Assembly (NCBI GenBank): GCA_902493515.1
Contig: CABUPE010000014.1
Location: 1-55,711, forward strand
Source: an uncultured Collinsella sp.
GTDB taxonomy: Bacteria > Actinomycetota > Coriobacteriia > Coriobacteriales > Coriobacteriaceae
Length of the DNA: 55,711 nucleotides
Direction: 5' to 3'
Shown here: piece by piece, positions 40,790 through 49,148 of the stretch
Layout: each line of letters begins with the position of its first letter
Position numbering within the stretch: position 1 is the first letter of the stretch
Translations under genes and position numbers: made by a program
The notes under the pieces: generated by a model
Seen by the model: the letters and a program-made list of their open reading frames with translations, nothing else
Databases searched by the model: none
Told to the model about the DNA's origin: nothing

Positions 40790-43700
40790 TCACGCTTCGC
40801 CCCAGAATCTATGGTTGTTGCGCAGGAGCTGTGCGGTTTTGCCCTCGGCGGCTGCAATGTTCGCCTCGTTAGCCTGCCAGGTCCAGTTGCCCGTGGCCAC
40901 GCCCGGAACGTTCATGCGCGCGTCGTCGCCAAGCCCCAGGACATCCTGCAGCGGCATCATCACCAGGGGAGCGTCGCTTGCCAGCGCGTCGCTCATCAGC
41001 TTGGCCGCCACCTCAACACCGCTCGGTTCATCGCCGCCCGCAAAGGAACGCGTACACCAGCCGGCCAGCGTCGACGTATCGTGCGTTGAGGTGTACAGGA
41101 TCTTTCCTGGCGTGGGGTGCACGCCGCAACGGACGTCGTAATCGCTAAACTCCAGCACGTCCATGCCGGGGAAACCGCAGGTCGAAGCCATGGCGCGAAC
41201 ACCGGGCGTCAAATAGCCCAGGTCCTCGGCGATAAAGTTGAGCGGACCCAGCTCGTCGTAGGCAGTCTGGAACAGGTCTTTGCCCGGTCCCGCCAGCCAG
41301 CGACCGTCGGCGCAGGCCTTGCCGGCGGGGATGCTAAAGTAGCTGTGGAACCCCAGAAAGTGATCCAGACGCACACGGTCGTAGAGCGAGAACGCGCGGC
41401 GCAGGCGATCCATCCACCAGCTATAGCCGTTCTGCTTCATGTGGTCCCAGCGGAACGTCGGGTTGCCCCACACCTGGCCCTCGGGTGCAAAGTTGTCGGG
41501 CGGCGCACCGGAAAGCTCAATCGCCTTGCCGGTATCGGACAGCCAGAAGTTCTCGGGCTCGCTCCACGCATCCGCCGAATCGTCGGACACGTACATAGGA
41601 ATATCGCCGATAACCTCGATGCCCTTCTTGTGCGCATAGTTCATGAGCTCGCACCAAGCCAGGTCAAAGCGGTACTGCATGTACGCCTGAAGCTCGGCCT
41701 CGTTGTGGAAGCGCTTGTCGTCGATCAGATGCTCGTTGTAGCGCGCGACATCTGCCGGCCAATCATGGCGCGACTCGCCCTCAAAGTACTTCTTAACGGC
41801 CATGTAGACGCAGTATTTCTCGAGCCAATCGGCATTGCGATGTTTAAAGGCGGTGTACAGCGGATCGGCATCCTCGCCTCCGCGGGCCTTCCAGGTCTCA
41901 AAGTCGGCTGCCAGCTCCTCGTGGCTCTCGGGAAGGAGGTCGATATTGCCTGCAAAGGCCGAAGGACCGGCGTAAGGGGAGCGGAAGAAGTCCGTGGGGT
42001 TGACGGGGAGAACCTGCCAGTAGCGCATGCCCATGGCGGCCAGATGGTCGATAAAGCGACGCGTGGGCGCGCCGATCGTACCGGGCTTGCCGTCGTCGGT
42101 CGGCACTGATGTGATATGGCATACAACACCCGCACCGTGATCGAGCGGCTCCTGCAGGCGCTGCTCGGCGTGGTGATAGATGATCGACGACCCCAGCGGG
42201 TACAGGTCTAGCGTGACCGTACCGTTGTGGATCTCGCACTCGTGACCGCTAATCACATCGCTCGCACATTCGCCGAGCGCCGGAATGGTCACGCGATGAG
42301 AATTGCGCAGGCTGCGGTTGATGATGACGGTCGCGGACTCGCCATCCTTGCCCATGCGGTTGTATGCTAGCACCTCATCATTGAGCGCGAAGGCCTTGAT
42401 TTCACCGTCGATCATAAATGGCAGCGCGCGGCGCACGGCCGAGGCATTCTTGACGATTGCGAACGTATCGAAGTCGTGCAGGTCTTCCTTGGTTGGCATG
42501 GTGCAGCGATTGCCCGGATCGGTGAGTCCCTCCAAGCCGTACTCGTCACCGTAATAGAGTGAGGGAACGCCCGGGAACGTCATCTGCATGAGCGTCGCGA
42601 GCCAAAAACGACTCTTGGCCAGGCCCATGGAGTTCTCGTCCAGGCGCCACTTGCTGCGCTCGCTCTCGGGCAGCTGCGACTCGTCGGGGCCGCCGCCGAG
42701 CACCGAGATGATTCGCGGACGGTCGTGACTCGAGAGCAGATTGAGCGCGCAGGACAGGGCTTCGCGTGGATAGTTCTCACGCAGGGTCTCAATATCCTCG
42801 GCTGCCTGGTAGGCGTTCTTGTAGCCCATCAAAAAGCCGATGACCATGTCGCGGAAGGGGTAGTCCATGGCGGAGTCGAGCTCAGAGCCCTGCAGGTAGC
42901 GGCGCAAATGGCCATAGCTGATCTTGTTGGAGGCGTCTTCCCAGACCTCGCCGAGCAGCAGCGCGTCGGGCTTCTCGGCGAGCACGGCTTTTTTGATCTC
43001 GGCCAGGAAGTCGTCGGAAAGCTCGTCTGCCACGTCCAGACGCCAGCCATGGGCGCCAGCGCGCAGCCGCTTACGAATGACTCCGTCCTTGCCCAGAAGC
43101 TTTTCACGGACAAGCTCGGAATTCTCGTTGATGGCTGGCATGTTGCCCACGCCCCACCAGCAGTCATACGATCCGTCCTCATGGAAGTAAAACGCATCGC
43201 GCCACGGCGAATCCTCGCTCTGCCACGCGCCCACACCGGGGTAGTTGCCGTAGCGGTTGAAGTAGATCGAATCGTCGCCCGTGTGGTTGAACACGCCGTC
43301 CAGAATGATGGAAATGCCCAGCTTCTCGGCCGCCTCGCACAGCTCGGTAAAGTCCTGCTCGGTGCCCAGAATCGGATCGATCTTGGTGTAATCGGCGGTG
43401 TCGTAGCGGTGGTTGCTCGCGGCTTCAAAAATGGGGTTGAGGTAGATGGCTGTAAAGCCCAGCTCGGCGATGCGAGGCAGGTCTTCCTGGATGCCCTTGA
43501 GCGAGCCGCCGTAGAAGTCCCAAGTCTTGATGGAGCCGTCCTCGGCGCGCTCGTACACAGGCGGCTCGTTCCAGTCCTCGACCATGCGGCGCTGAATGCC
43601 CTTACGCGGTTTTTCGACCTCGGCCAGCGTGCGCTCGCGCCAGTGCTCGTCGCGGGCATAACGATCGGGGAAGATCTGGTAGACCATACCGCGCTCGTAC

Positions 43701-44086
43701 CACTCGGGTCGAACTTCGCGGTGCTTGTAGACGGTGACCTGGAATGACGGCACCTCGGCGTAATCGTAGGTTACGCCTTCGCCGCCGGTGCGGCCCTGTG
43801 GTGCGCCCAAGCGGACCTCGGGCTGGCCCTCAATATTGCATATAAAGCTGTACCAGATAAGACAGGGCTCGGTGCACTCAAGCTCTACGGTAAATATGCC
43901 GTCGCCCTCGTGCGTCATGGGATACCGAGACTCACCGATCTCATCGACCCAGGTGCGGAGCGTAAGCATTGCCTGCGCGGGATCGGCATCCTCCAGAATC
44001 ACGGAGAGCGAAAGGGTAGTTCCTGTGGTCACAGCGCCAAACGGAGTGCGAAACTGCGGCAGACGGCTGTTGTGTATCAATCTCAT
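40790..44086 (-). CDS. Fusion of a GH13 alpha-glucan hydrolase and a GH77 4-alpha-glucanotransferase
   Basis: A 1098-residue two-enzyme protein. Residues 1 to about 125 look like an N-terminal beta domain (CBM34-like). Residues about 130-640 are GH13: DGVFNHTGDD (region I), GWRLDVADEL (nucleophile Asp), LLGEVWEDA (acid/base Glu) and LLSSHDRPRI (region IV), nearest to neopullulanase/cyclomaltodextrinase. From about residue 654 a MalQ-type domain follows: PVNPTDFFRSPYAGPSAFAGN, RLDHFLGFHSYFSIPAG (nucleophile Asp), FIAEDLGYLTPGVRAM (acid/base Glu) and YTSTHDTSTLAGW. Joined activities would trim alpha-1,6 or cyclic glucans and disproportionate maltodextrins. It is the last gene of the glycogen group, with its own 218-bp upstream region holding operator-like sites. 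Confidence 0.93.
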   Translation of the reverse strand: MRLIHNSRLPQFRTPFGAVTTGTTLSLSVILEDADPAQAMLTLRTWVDEIGESRYPMTHEGDGIFTVELECTEPCLIWYSFICNIEGQPEVRLGAPQGRTGGEGVTYDYAEVPSFQVTVYKHREVRPEWYERGMVYQIFPDRYARDEHWRERTLAEVEKPRKGIQRRMVEDWNEPPVYERAEDGSIKTWDFYGGSLKGIQEDLPRIAELGFTAIYLNPIFEAASNHRYDTADYTKIDPILGTEQDFTELCEAAEKLGISIILDGVFNHTGDDSIYFNRYGNYPGVGAWQSEDSPWRDAFYFHEDGSYDCWWGVGNMPAINENSELVREKLLGKDGVIRKRLRAGAHGWRLDVADELSDDFLAEIKKAVLAEKPDALLLGEVWEDASNKISYGHLRRYLQGSELDSAMDYPFRDMVIGFLMGYKNAYQAAEDIETLRENYPREALSCALNLLSSHDRPRIISVLGGGPDESQLPESERSKWRLDENSMGLAKSRFWLATLMQMTFPGVPSLYYGDEYGLEGLTDPGNRCTMPTKEDLHDFDTFAIVKNASAVRRALPFMIDGEIKAFALNDEVLAYNRMGKDGESATVIINRSLRNSHRVTIPALGECASDVISGHECEIHNGTVTLDLYPLGSSIIYHHAEQRLQEPLDHGAGVVCHITSVPTDDGKPGTIGAPTRRFIDHLAAMGMRYWQVLPVNPTDFFRSPYAGPSAFAGNIDLLPESHEELAADFETWKARGGEDADPLYTAFKHRNADWLEKYCVYMAVKKYFEGESRHDWPADVARYNEHLIDDKRFHNEAELQAYMQYRFDLAWCELMNYAHKKGIEVIGDIPMYVSDDSADAWSEPENFWLSDTGKAIELSGAPPDNFAPEGQVWGNPTFRWDHMKQNGYSWWMDRLRRAFSLYDRVRLDHFLGFHSYFSIPAGKACADGRWLAGPGKDLFQTAYDELGPLNFIAEDLGYLTPGVRAMASTCGFPGMDVLEFSDYDVRCGVHPTPGKILYTSTHDTSTLAGWCTRSFAGGDEPSGVEVAAKLMSDALASDAPLVMMPLQDVLGLGDDARMNVPGVATGNWTWQANEANIAAAEGKTAQLLRNNHRFWGEA

Positions 44087-44185
44087 AGTACGGTCCAGTT
44101 CAATAGAATCATGGCATGCTGGCCATGGGCTTTACGCACAGGATGTAAGTATATCTGTTGTACACAGGCTGTATAAACAACATCC

Positions 44186-44228
44186 GTTTACCATCGGCGA
44201 ACGGTTGTCCTAGTTAATCGTTTTACCA
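44186..44228 (-). promoter_or_regulatory. Operator-like sites upstream of the GH13-GH77 gene
   Basis: On the minus strand TGGTAAAACG (44228-44219) and TGGTAAAC (44193-44186) stand in tandem about 100-140 bp before the ATG. The same words occur as inverted repeats in the glgB-HAD intergenic region. A LacI-type maltose/glycogen regulator is a plausible binder; none is encoded in the window. Confidence 0.5.
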
Positions 44229-44243
44229 ACTATCTACAGAGAG

Positions 44244-44266
44244 GGGGCGCCCGGTTGGAGCGCCCC
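44244..44266 (-). terminator. Possible terminator of glgA
   Basis: GGGGCGC (44244-44250) pairs with GCGCCCC (44260-44266) around a 9-nt loop, about 40 bp past the glgA stop. The tail on the minus strand is CTCTCTG, not a true T-run. Confidence 0.5.
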
Positions 44267-44304
44267 TTGCATAGGGTTTGATTAGGTTTTGGATCGTCTG
44301 TGGG

Positions 44305-46671
44305 CTAGCGGCGCTTGCGGGTGGCCGTTGCCTTGCGGACGGACGTCTTCTTGGACGGGGCCTTTTTCTCTGCCGGAGCGGCGGGGGAGATCGGAGTCTC
44401 CTTGGCGGGCTCGGGCTTGGCCGTAGCCTTCGGTGCGGCCTTGACCTCAGCGGCCTTCGGCGCCGGCTTGGTCTTTACCTCGGCCTTGGGCTCCTCTTTG
44501 GCAGCAGCGGGTTTAGTCTCTGCCTTGGGAGTCGTGGTCTTTGCCGTGGTCTTCTTGGCCGTCGTCGTGCGCTTTCGCGTGGTGGTCTTGGTGGCGGGCT
44601 TGGCCTCGACGGTTGCCTCCGCCTTGGACTCAGCGGGCGTCTCCTCGACTTTGGCGGCTGACTTTGCGGCTGCCTTGGTCGTGGCGGCCTTCGCGGTCGT
44701 CGACTTGGTTGCCGTGGTCTTCTTGGCGGCCGTTGACTTCTTGGCGGTCGTGGTCTTGGACGCCGTCGACTTCTTGGCAGTGGTCTTGGCCGGTGCCTTT
44801 GCCGCAGGCTTGGCCTCAGCGACCTCGGCCTTTGCCTCGGGAGCAGCCTCGGCTTCGGCGGCTTTCTTGGCAGTGGCGGTCGTGCGCTTGCGCGTGGTCG
44901 TTGCCTTGGCAGCAGTCGTCTTTGCTGCGGCAGCCTTGGTTGTCGTAGCCTTCTTGACCGTCGTCTTGCGGGCCGTAGTCTTCTTAGCTGCGGGCTTTGC
45001 AGCGGGCTTGACCTCGGCCTCTGTCTCAGGAGCAACCTCAGCCTTCACCTCAGGCTCGGCCTTTGCGGACTCAGCCTCAACCGGCTTCTCCTCGGCCTTG
45101 GCCTCCTTAGCGGCAGCGGGCTCCCTAATGGTCGCCGCAGGCTCGGCCTCAGCGGCAGCGGGCTCATCGACAGCTGCAACCTCAGTCACAGCCGCCGGGC
45201 GCTCAATCTCCGGGTGCATAAAGAAGTACAGGTCCAGATACTTATCGGCCGAGCGCGTCCAGCTAAAGTCCTGGCTCATGGCCTGCGTGACCAGCTGGTT
45301 CCATGCGTCGCGGTTATCCCAGAACAGACGCGCCGCGCGGAATACCGCATCGCCCATCTCGTCGCCGTTAAAGTTGCTAAACGAGAAGCCCGTGCCCTCG
45401 CCGGTAAACTCGTTGTACGGGATCACGGTGTCCTTCAGGCCGCCGGTCTCGCGCACGATGGGCAGGGTACCGTAGCGCATGGCGATGATCTGCGACAGGC
45501 CGCAGGGCTCAAACTTCGAAGGCATTAGGAACATGTCGGCGGCAGCATACATGCGCTGCGACAGCGCCGGATCGAACTCGATGCGTGCGGCCATGGTGCC
45601 GGGGTACTTGTCCTGGAAGTAGCGTAGACCGTCCTCGTAGTCGCGGTCGCCGGTGCCCAGCACCGCCACCTGCACGCCGCCGGCCAGGATGCGGTCGAGC
45701 GCGTACATGACCAGGTCCATGCCCTTCTGGCGCGTCAGGCGCGTGACCATGACCATAAGCGGACGATCGTCGCGAACCTCGAGCCCCAGCTCCTCCTGCA
45801 GCTTGGCCTTGCACACGGCCTTGCCGGAGCGGTCCTCGACGGTGTAGTTGGCGGCAATGCGTTTGTCGGTCGCCGGGTCAAAGCCCGCCACGTCAATGCC
45901 GTTCAAAATGCCCTGCAGCGCATAGGAGCGCTCGCGCAGCACACCGTCCAGGCCCTCGCCAAATTCGGGCGTCTGGATCTCGTTGGCATAGGTGGGGCTC
46001 ACCGTAGTGATGGCGTCGGCATAACGTAGGGCGCCCAGCATGTAGTTGATGCTGCAGGCGTCGCAACGCAGCTGCGAAGCGGCCGCCGGAATGTGCGCCA
46101 CACCCAGGATGTCCTCCATCACGGTATCGCTAAACTGGCCCTGGAACGCCACGTTGTGAATCGAGAAGACGGTCTTAACGCGGTCATACAGCGGCAGGCC
46201 CTGATAGAACTCGCGCAAAAACACGGGAGCCAGCGCCGTCTGCCAGTCGTTGCAGTGCAGGATGTCGCACTCAAAGCCGGCCGGCAGGTGCTGCAGGCTC
46301 TCGGTGATGGCCTTGGAGAAGAACGCAAAACGCTCACCGTCGTCAAAGAAGCCGTACGGATAGTCGCGCGCAAAGTAGCGCTCGTTGTCGATGAACATAT
46401 AGGTGACGCCGTCGTGCTCGAGCTTCTCGAGACCACAGTACTCATTGCGCCAGCCCAGGCTAACGTAAAAGTCGGAGAGGTGCTCCATCTGCGCCTTGTA
46501 CTCGTCCTTGATGGTGGCATACTTGGGCACCATCACGATGACTTCGGCGCCGGCGCGCACAAGCGCCGCAGGCAGCGAGCCCGCCACGTCGCCCAAGCCA
46601 CCGGTCTTCACAAACGGTGCGCACTCGGCCGAGGCAAACACGATCTGCATCTTTTTGCTGGAATCAGCCAT
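44305..46671 (-). CDS. glgA: Glycogen synthase with a long histone-H1-like C-terminal tail
   Basis: A 788-residue protein in which residues 1 to about 488 are a complete GT5 ADP-glucose glycogen synthase: KTGGLGDVAGSLPAAL (ADP-glucose binding), FSIHNVAFQGQF, VTRLTRQKGMDLV and FEPCGLSQIIAMRYGTLP. Usual bacterial GlgA stops near 480 residues. The remaining 300 residues alternate acidic Ala/Glu/Pro blocks with basic Lys/Thr/Ala blocks such as AAKKTTARKTTVKKATTTKA and end KATATRKRR. This tail resembles histone H1/AlgP-like repeats and is probably disordered; it could bind polyanions or proteins. ATG 46671 has GGGAGA upstream. The frame is uninterrupted, so the tail is a true part of the reading frame. 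Confidence 0.94.
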   Translation of the reverse strand: MADSSKKMQIVFASAECAPFVKTGGLGDVAGSLPAALVRAGAEVIVMVPKYATIKDEYKAQMEHLSDFYVSLGWRNEYCGLEKLEHDGVTYMFIDNERYFARDYPYGFFDDGERFAFFSKAITESLQHLPAGFECDILHCNDWQTALAPVFLREFYQGLPLYDRVKTVFSIHNVAFQGQFSDTVMEDILGVAHIPAAASQLRCDACSINYMLGALRYADAITTVSPTYANEIQTPEFGEGLDGVLRERSYALQGILNGIDVAGFDPATDKRIAANYTVEDRSGKAVCKAKLQEELGLEVRDDRPLMVMVTRLTRQKGMDLVMYALDRILAGGVQVAVLGTGDRDYEDGLRYFQDKYPGTMAARIEFDPALSQRMYAAADMFLMPSKFEPCGLSQIIAMRYGTLPIVRETGGLKDTVIPYNEFTGEGTGFSFSNFNGDEMGDAVFRAARLFWDNRDAWNQLVTQAMSQDFSWTRSADKYLDLYFFMHPEIERPAAVTEVAAVDEPAAAEAEPAATIREPAAAKEAKAEEKPVEAESAKAEPEVKAEVAPETEAEVKPAAKPAAKKTTARKTTVKKATTTKAAAAKTTAAKATTTRKRTTATAKKAAEAEAAPEAKAEVAEAKPAAKAPAKTTAKKSTASKTTTAKKSTAAKKTTATKSTTAKAATTKAAAKSAAKVEETPAESKAEATVEAKPATKTTTRKRTTTAKKTTAKTTTPKAETKPAAAKEEPKAEVKTKPAPKAAEVKAAPKATAKPEPAKETPISPAAPAEKKAPSKKTSVRKATATRKRR

Positions 46672-46760
46672 ATTGTCTCCCTGTTGCAATTCGAGAATAG
46701 CCGCCTGGCGCAAACCGGGCGGCTATTCTACGTGTTACGAGCGATGTTGCGGTGCCAAAG

Positions 46761-47888
46761 CTAGCTCGCGTTGGTGATATCAGAAGTTAACGGGGCCTTT
46801 CCCAGCACCAGGATGTTCTCGGGCGTGCCGCGAAGCTCGGTGTTGGTGGGAACCACGTTGTTCTTGTCCAGGATTGCATTCTCAACGCGGGCGCCGCTCT
46901 TGATGACGCAGCTCTGGTTGATGATCGAATTGGTCACCGAGGCGCCTTCCTCAACCACAACGCCGCGCGACAGGATCGAGTTGCGCACGGTGCCCTTGAT
47001 GATGCAGCCGGCCGAGATGATCGAGTTGCAGGCGTGGCTGCCGGTCGCATAGCGCGAAGGCGGCACGTCGTGAGCCTTGGTCAGAATCGGGCGCTCGGGG
47101 TCAAAGAGATGGTCGGCCACGGTCTGGTCGAGCAGGTCCATGCTGCGACGATACAGCGACTTCTCGCTAAACACGCCCACGACCTCGCCCTTGTACTCGT
47201 AGCTGCACACGTCGATGTTGCCAAAGTCGCCCTGTAGTGCCTCGAGCAGGTCCAGATAGTCGGCGGCCTGGTAGTGGTCGATGATCTCGAGCAGCGTCTC
47301 GCGGTTGACGATGCAGTAGTCCATAGAGGCGTTGTCGCCGTACGCGACGCCGGCGCTCACGCCCGTCAGACGGCCGTTCTCGTTGATCTGCAGCTTGGTC
47401 TCGTCATCGACGTTGTGCGTGGCCTTGCAGTACACCACGGTCATCTGGGCACCGGAGTTCTCGTGCGCGTCGATGATGGTATTGAGGTCCATGTTAAAGA
47501 TGATGTTGGTGCCCATCATCACAACGTAGGGCTTATCCGAGCGCTGGAACAGCGTCTTGTTGGAGATGATGTCGCGCAGCAGGAAGCGCATGCCGCCCTT
47601 GGTGGTGCCATACGCGTTGCCGGGCACCATGAACAGGCCGCCCTTCTTGCGGTCCAGGCCCCAGTCCTTGCCCGAGCCCACATGGTCGATCAGCGAGCGA
47701 TAGTTGCCCGGCATGACGACACCGACGGTCTTGATGCCGGCATTCATCATGTTGGACAGCGGGAAGTCGATCAGGCGGTAGCGGCCCAAAAACGGAACGG
47801 ACGCGATGGGGCGGTCCTTGAGCAGCGCGCTGCCGTAGGTCGAAGAGTAGTTAGCGGTGATATAACCGATGGCCTTGCGATTGATCAT
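46761..47888 (-). CDS. glgD: Glucose-1-phosphate adenylyltransferase-like subunit GlgD
   Basis: A 375-residue protein of the GlgD group, usually a regulatory partner of GlgC. The nucleotidyltransferase start is AIGYITANYSSTYGSALLKD, lacking the GGxGxRL loop of GlgC, followed by RPIASVPFLGRYRLIDFPLSNMMNAGI; a left-handed beta-helix domain fills the C-terminal third. The ATG at 47888 follows AGGGGG and lies 4 bp after the glgC stop; a longer in-frame start is rejected. It should form a heteromer with GlgC. Confidence 0.93.
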   Translation of the reverse strand: MINRKAIGYITANYSSTYGSALLKDRPIASVPFLGRYRLIDFPLSNMMNAGIKTVGVVMPGNYRSLIDHVGSGKDWGLDRKKGGLFMVPGNAYGTTKGGMRFLLRDIISNKTLFQRSDKPYVVMMGTNIIFNMDLNTIIDAHENSGAQMTVVYCKATHNVDDETKLQINENGRLTGVSAGVAYGDNASMDYCIVNRETLLEIIDHYQAADYLDLLEALQGDFGNIDVCSYEYKGEVVGVFSEKSLYRRSMDLLDQTVADHLFDPERPILTKAHDVPPSRYATGSHACNSIISAGCIIKGTVRNSILSRGVVVEEGASVTNSIINQSCVIKSGARVENAILDKNNVVPTNTELRGTPENILVLGKAPLTSDITNAS

Positions 47889-47892
47889 CGGA

Positions 47893-49041
47893 TCATTCCC
47901 CCTTCCCGATAACGACGTCATTTCCAACGACGGCCGTATCCTTGGTGGTATCGACAGAGCCGAGCTTCACGCCCTCTTCGACCGTGGAGTTCTCGCCCAA
48001 AATAGCGCGGCAGATGTGCGCGCCGCTCTTAACGTGCGCACCCGGCAGCAGCACGGAGTCCTCGACCACGGCGCGCTCCTCGATGATGACATCGGTCGAA
48101 AGGATCGAGTGGCGAGCGGTACCGTAGATCTTGCAGCCGTTGGAGACCAGGCAGTCGTCCAGGCGACCATCCGGGCCAATGTAGTGCGGCGGACGCGTGG
48201 TGATGTTGGACATGATGGGGAAGTGCTTGTCAAACAGATCGAACTCGGGGTTGTTGCCAAGCAGGTCCATCGAGGTCTCGTGGAAGCTGGCGATGGTGCC
48301 GACGTCCTTCCAAAAGCCGTGGAACTCGTAGCTGTACAGGCGCTTGCCCTCGCCGAGCAGCTTGGGGATGATGTCCTTGCCAAAGTCGTGGCTCGAGCGC
48401 TGGTCCAGAGCGTCCTCCTCGAGCGCCTCGATCAGCACGTCGGCCGAGAAGATGTAGATGCCCATGGACGCGAGATTCGAATCGGGCTTATCGGGCTTCT
48501 CGGTGAACTTGGTGATGCGGCCGTCCTCGGGGTCGGTGGTCAGGATGCCAAAGCGGCTGGCCTCCTCCCACGGCACGGGCATAACGCTTACCGTGAGGTC
48601 GGCGTTGTTCTCAATGTGCGTCTTGAGCATCTTGCGGTAGTCCATGCGATACAGGTGATCGCCCGAAAGAATCAGGACGTACTTGGGGTCGTTGGCCTTG
48701 ATGTAGTCGAGGTTCTGCGTAATGGCGTCGGCCGTGCCCGCATACCAGGCGCCGCCGGTCTGCGTCTCGTACGGCGGCAGGATCGACACGCCGCCGTCGC
48801 GGCTGTCAAGATCCCACGCCTCGCCGGAGCCCACATAGGCATGCAGCAGGTAGGGGCGATACTGCGTCAGAACACCCACCGTGTCGATGCCCGAGTTGGA
48901 GCAGTTGGAGAGCGAAAAGTCGATTATGCGGAACTTGCCACCAAAGCTAACCGCCGGCTTAGCGATCTTTTGGGTGAGTGCCCCCAATCGGCTGCCCTGT
49001 CCTCCTGCGAGGAGCATCGCGATGCATTCTTTCTTACTCAT
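47893..49041 (-). CDS. glgC: Glucose-1-phosphate adenylyltransferase
   Basis: A 382-residue enzyme making ADP-glucose, the donor for GlgA. The catalytic loop AMLLAGGQGSRLGALT, KPAVSFGGKFRIIDFSLSNC, LSGDHLYRMDY and FTEKP are intact, as is the C-terminal beta-helix. AGAAGGAG precedes the ATG. It lies between glgP and glgD on the same strand. Confidence 0.95.
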   Translation of the reverse strand: MSKKECIAMLLAGGQGSRLGALTQKIAKPAVSFGGKFRIIDFSLSNCSNSGIDTVGVLTQYRPYLLHAYVGSGEAWDLDSRDGGVSILPPYETQTGGAWYAGTADAITQNLDYIKANDPKYVLILSGDHLYRMDYRKMLKTHIENNADLTVSVMPVPWEEASRFGILTTDPEDGRITKFTEKPDKPDSNLASMGIYIFSADVLIEALEEDALDQRSSHDFGKDIIPKLLGEGKRLYSYEFHGFWKDVGTIASFHETSMDLLGNNPEFDLFDKHFPIMSNITTRPPHYIGPDGRLDDCLVSNGCKIYGTARHSILSTDVIIEERAVVEDSVLLPGAHVKSGAHICRAILGENSTVEEGVKLGSVDTTKDTAVVGNDVVIGKGE

Positions 49042-49082
49042 CGATTTCTCCTTCTGTCATCGATGTTCCTAAACCCATTAGC

Positions 49083-49111
49083 GACGGACGCGACGCTCGG
49101 TCGCGCCCGTC
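49083..49111 (-). terminator. Stable hairpin between glgP and glgC
   Basis: GACGGACGCGAC (49083-49094) pairs with GTCGCGCCCGTC (49100-49111) over 12 bp with one G-T wobble and a 5-nt loop. No T-run follows, so it may cause partial termination or protect the glgP transcript end. Confidence 0.5.
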
Positions 49112-49148
49112 GAGTAATGCCGTGCTGGCATAGGGGAGCTCGCGGCCT

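Noticed and set aside
44315..45475. A 386-codon open frame on the plus strand, very rich in Ala/Val/Ser, opposite glgA
   Set aside because: It is the antisense of the Lys/Thr/Ala repeat tail; low-complexity GC-rich repeats leave all frames open. GlgA is clearly the coding strand.
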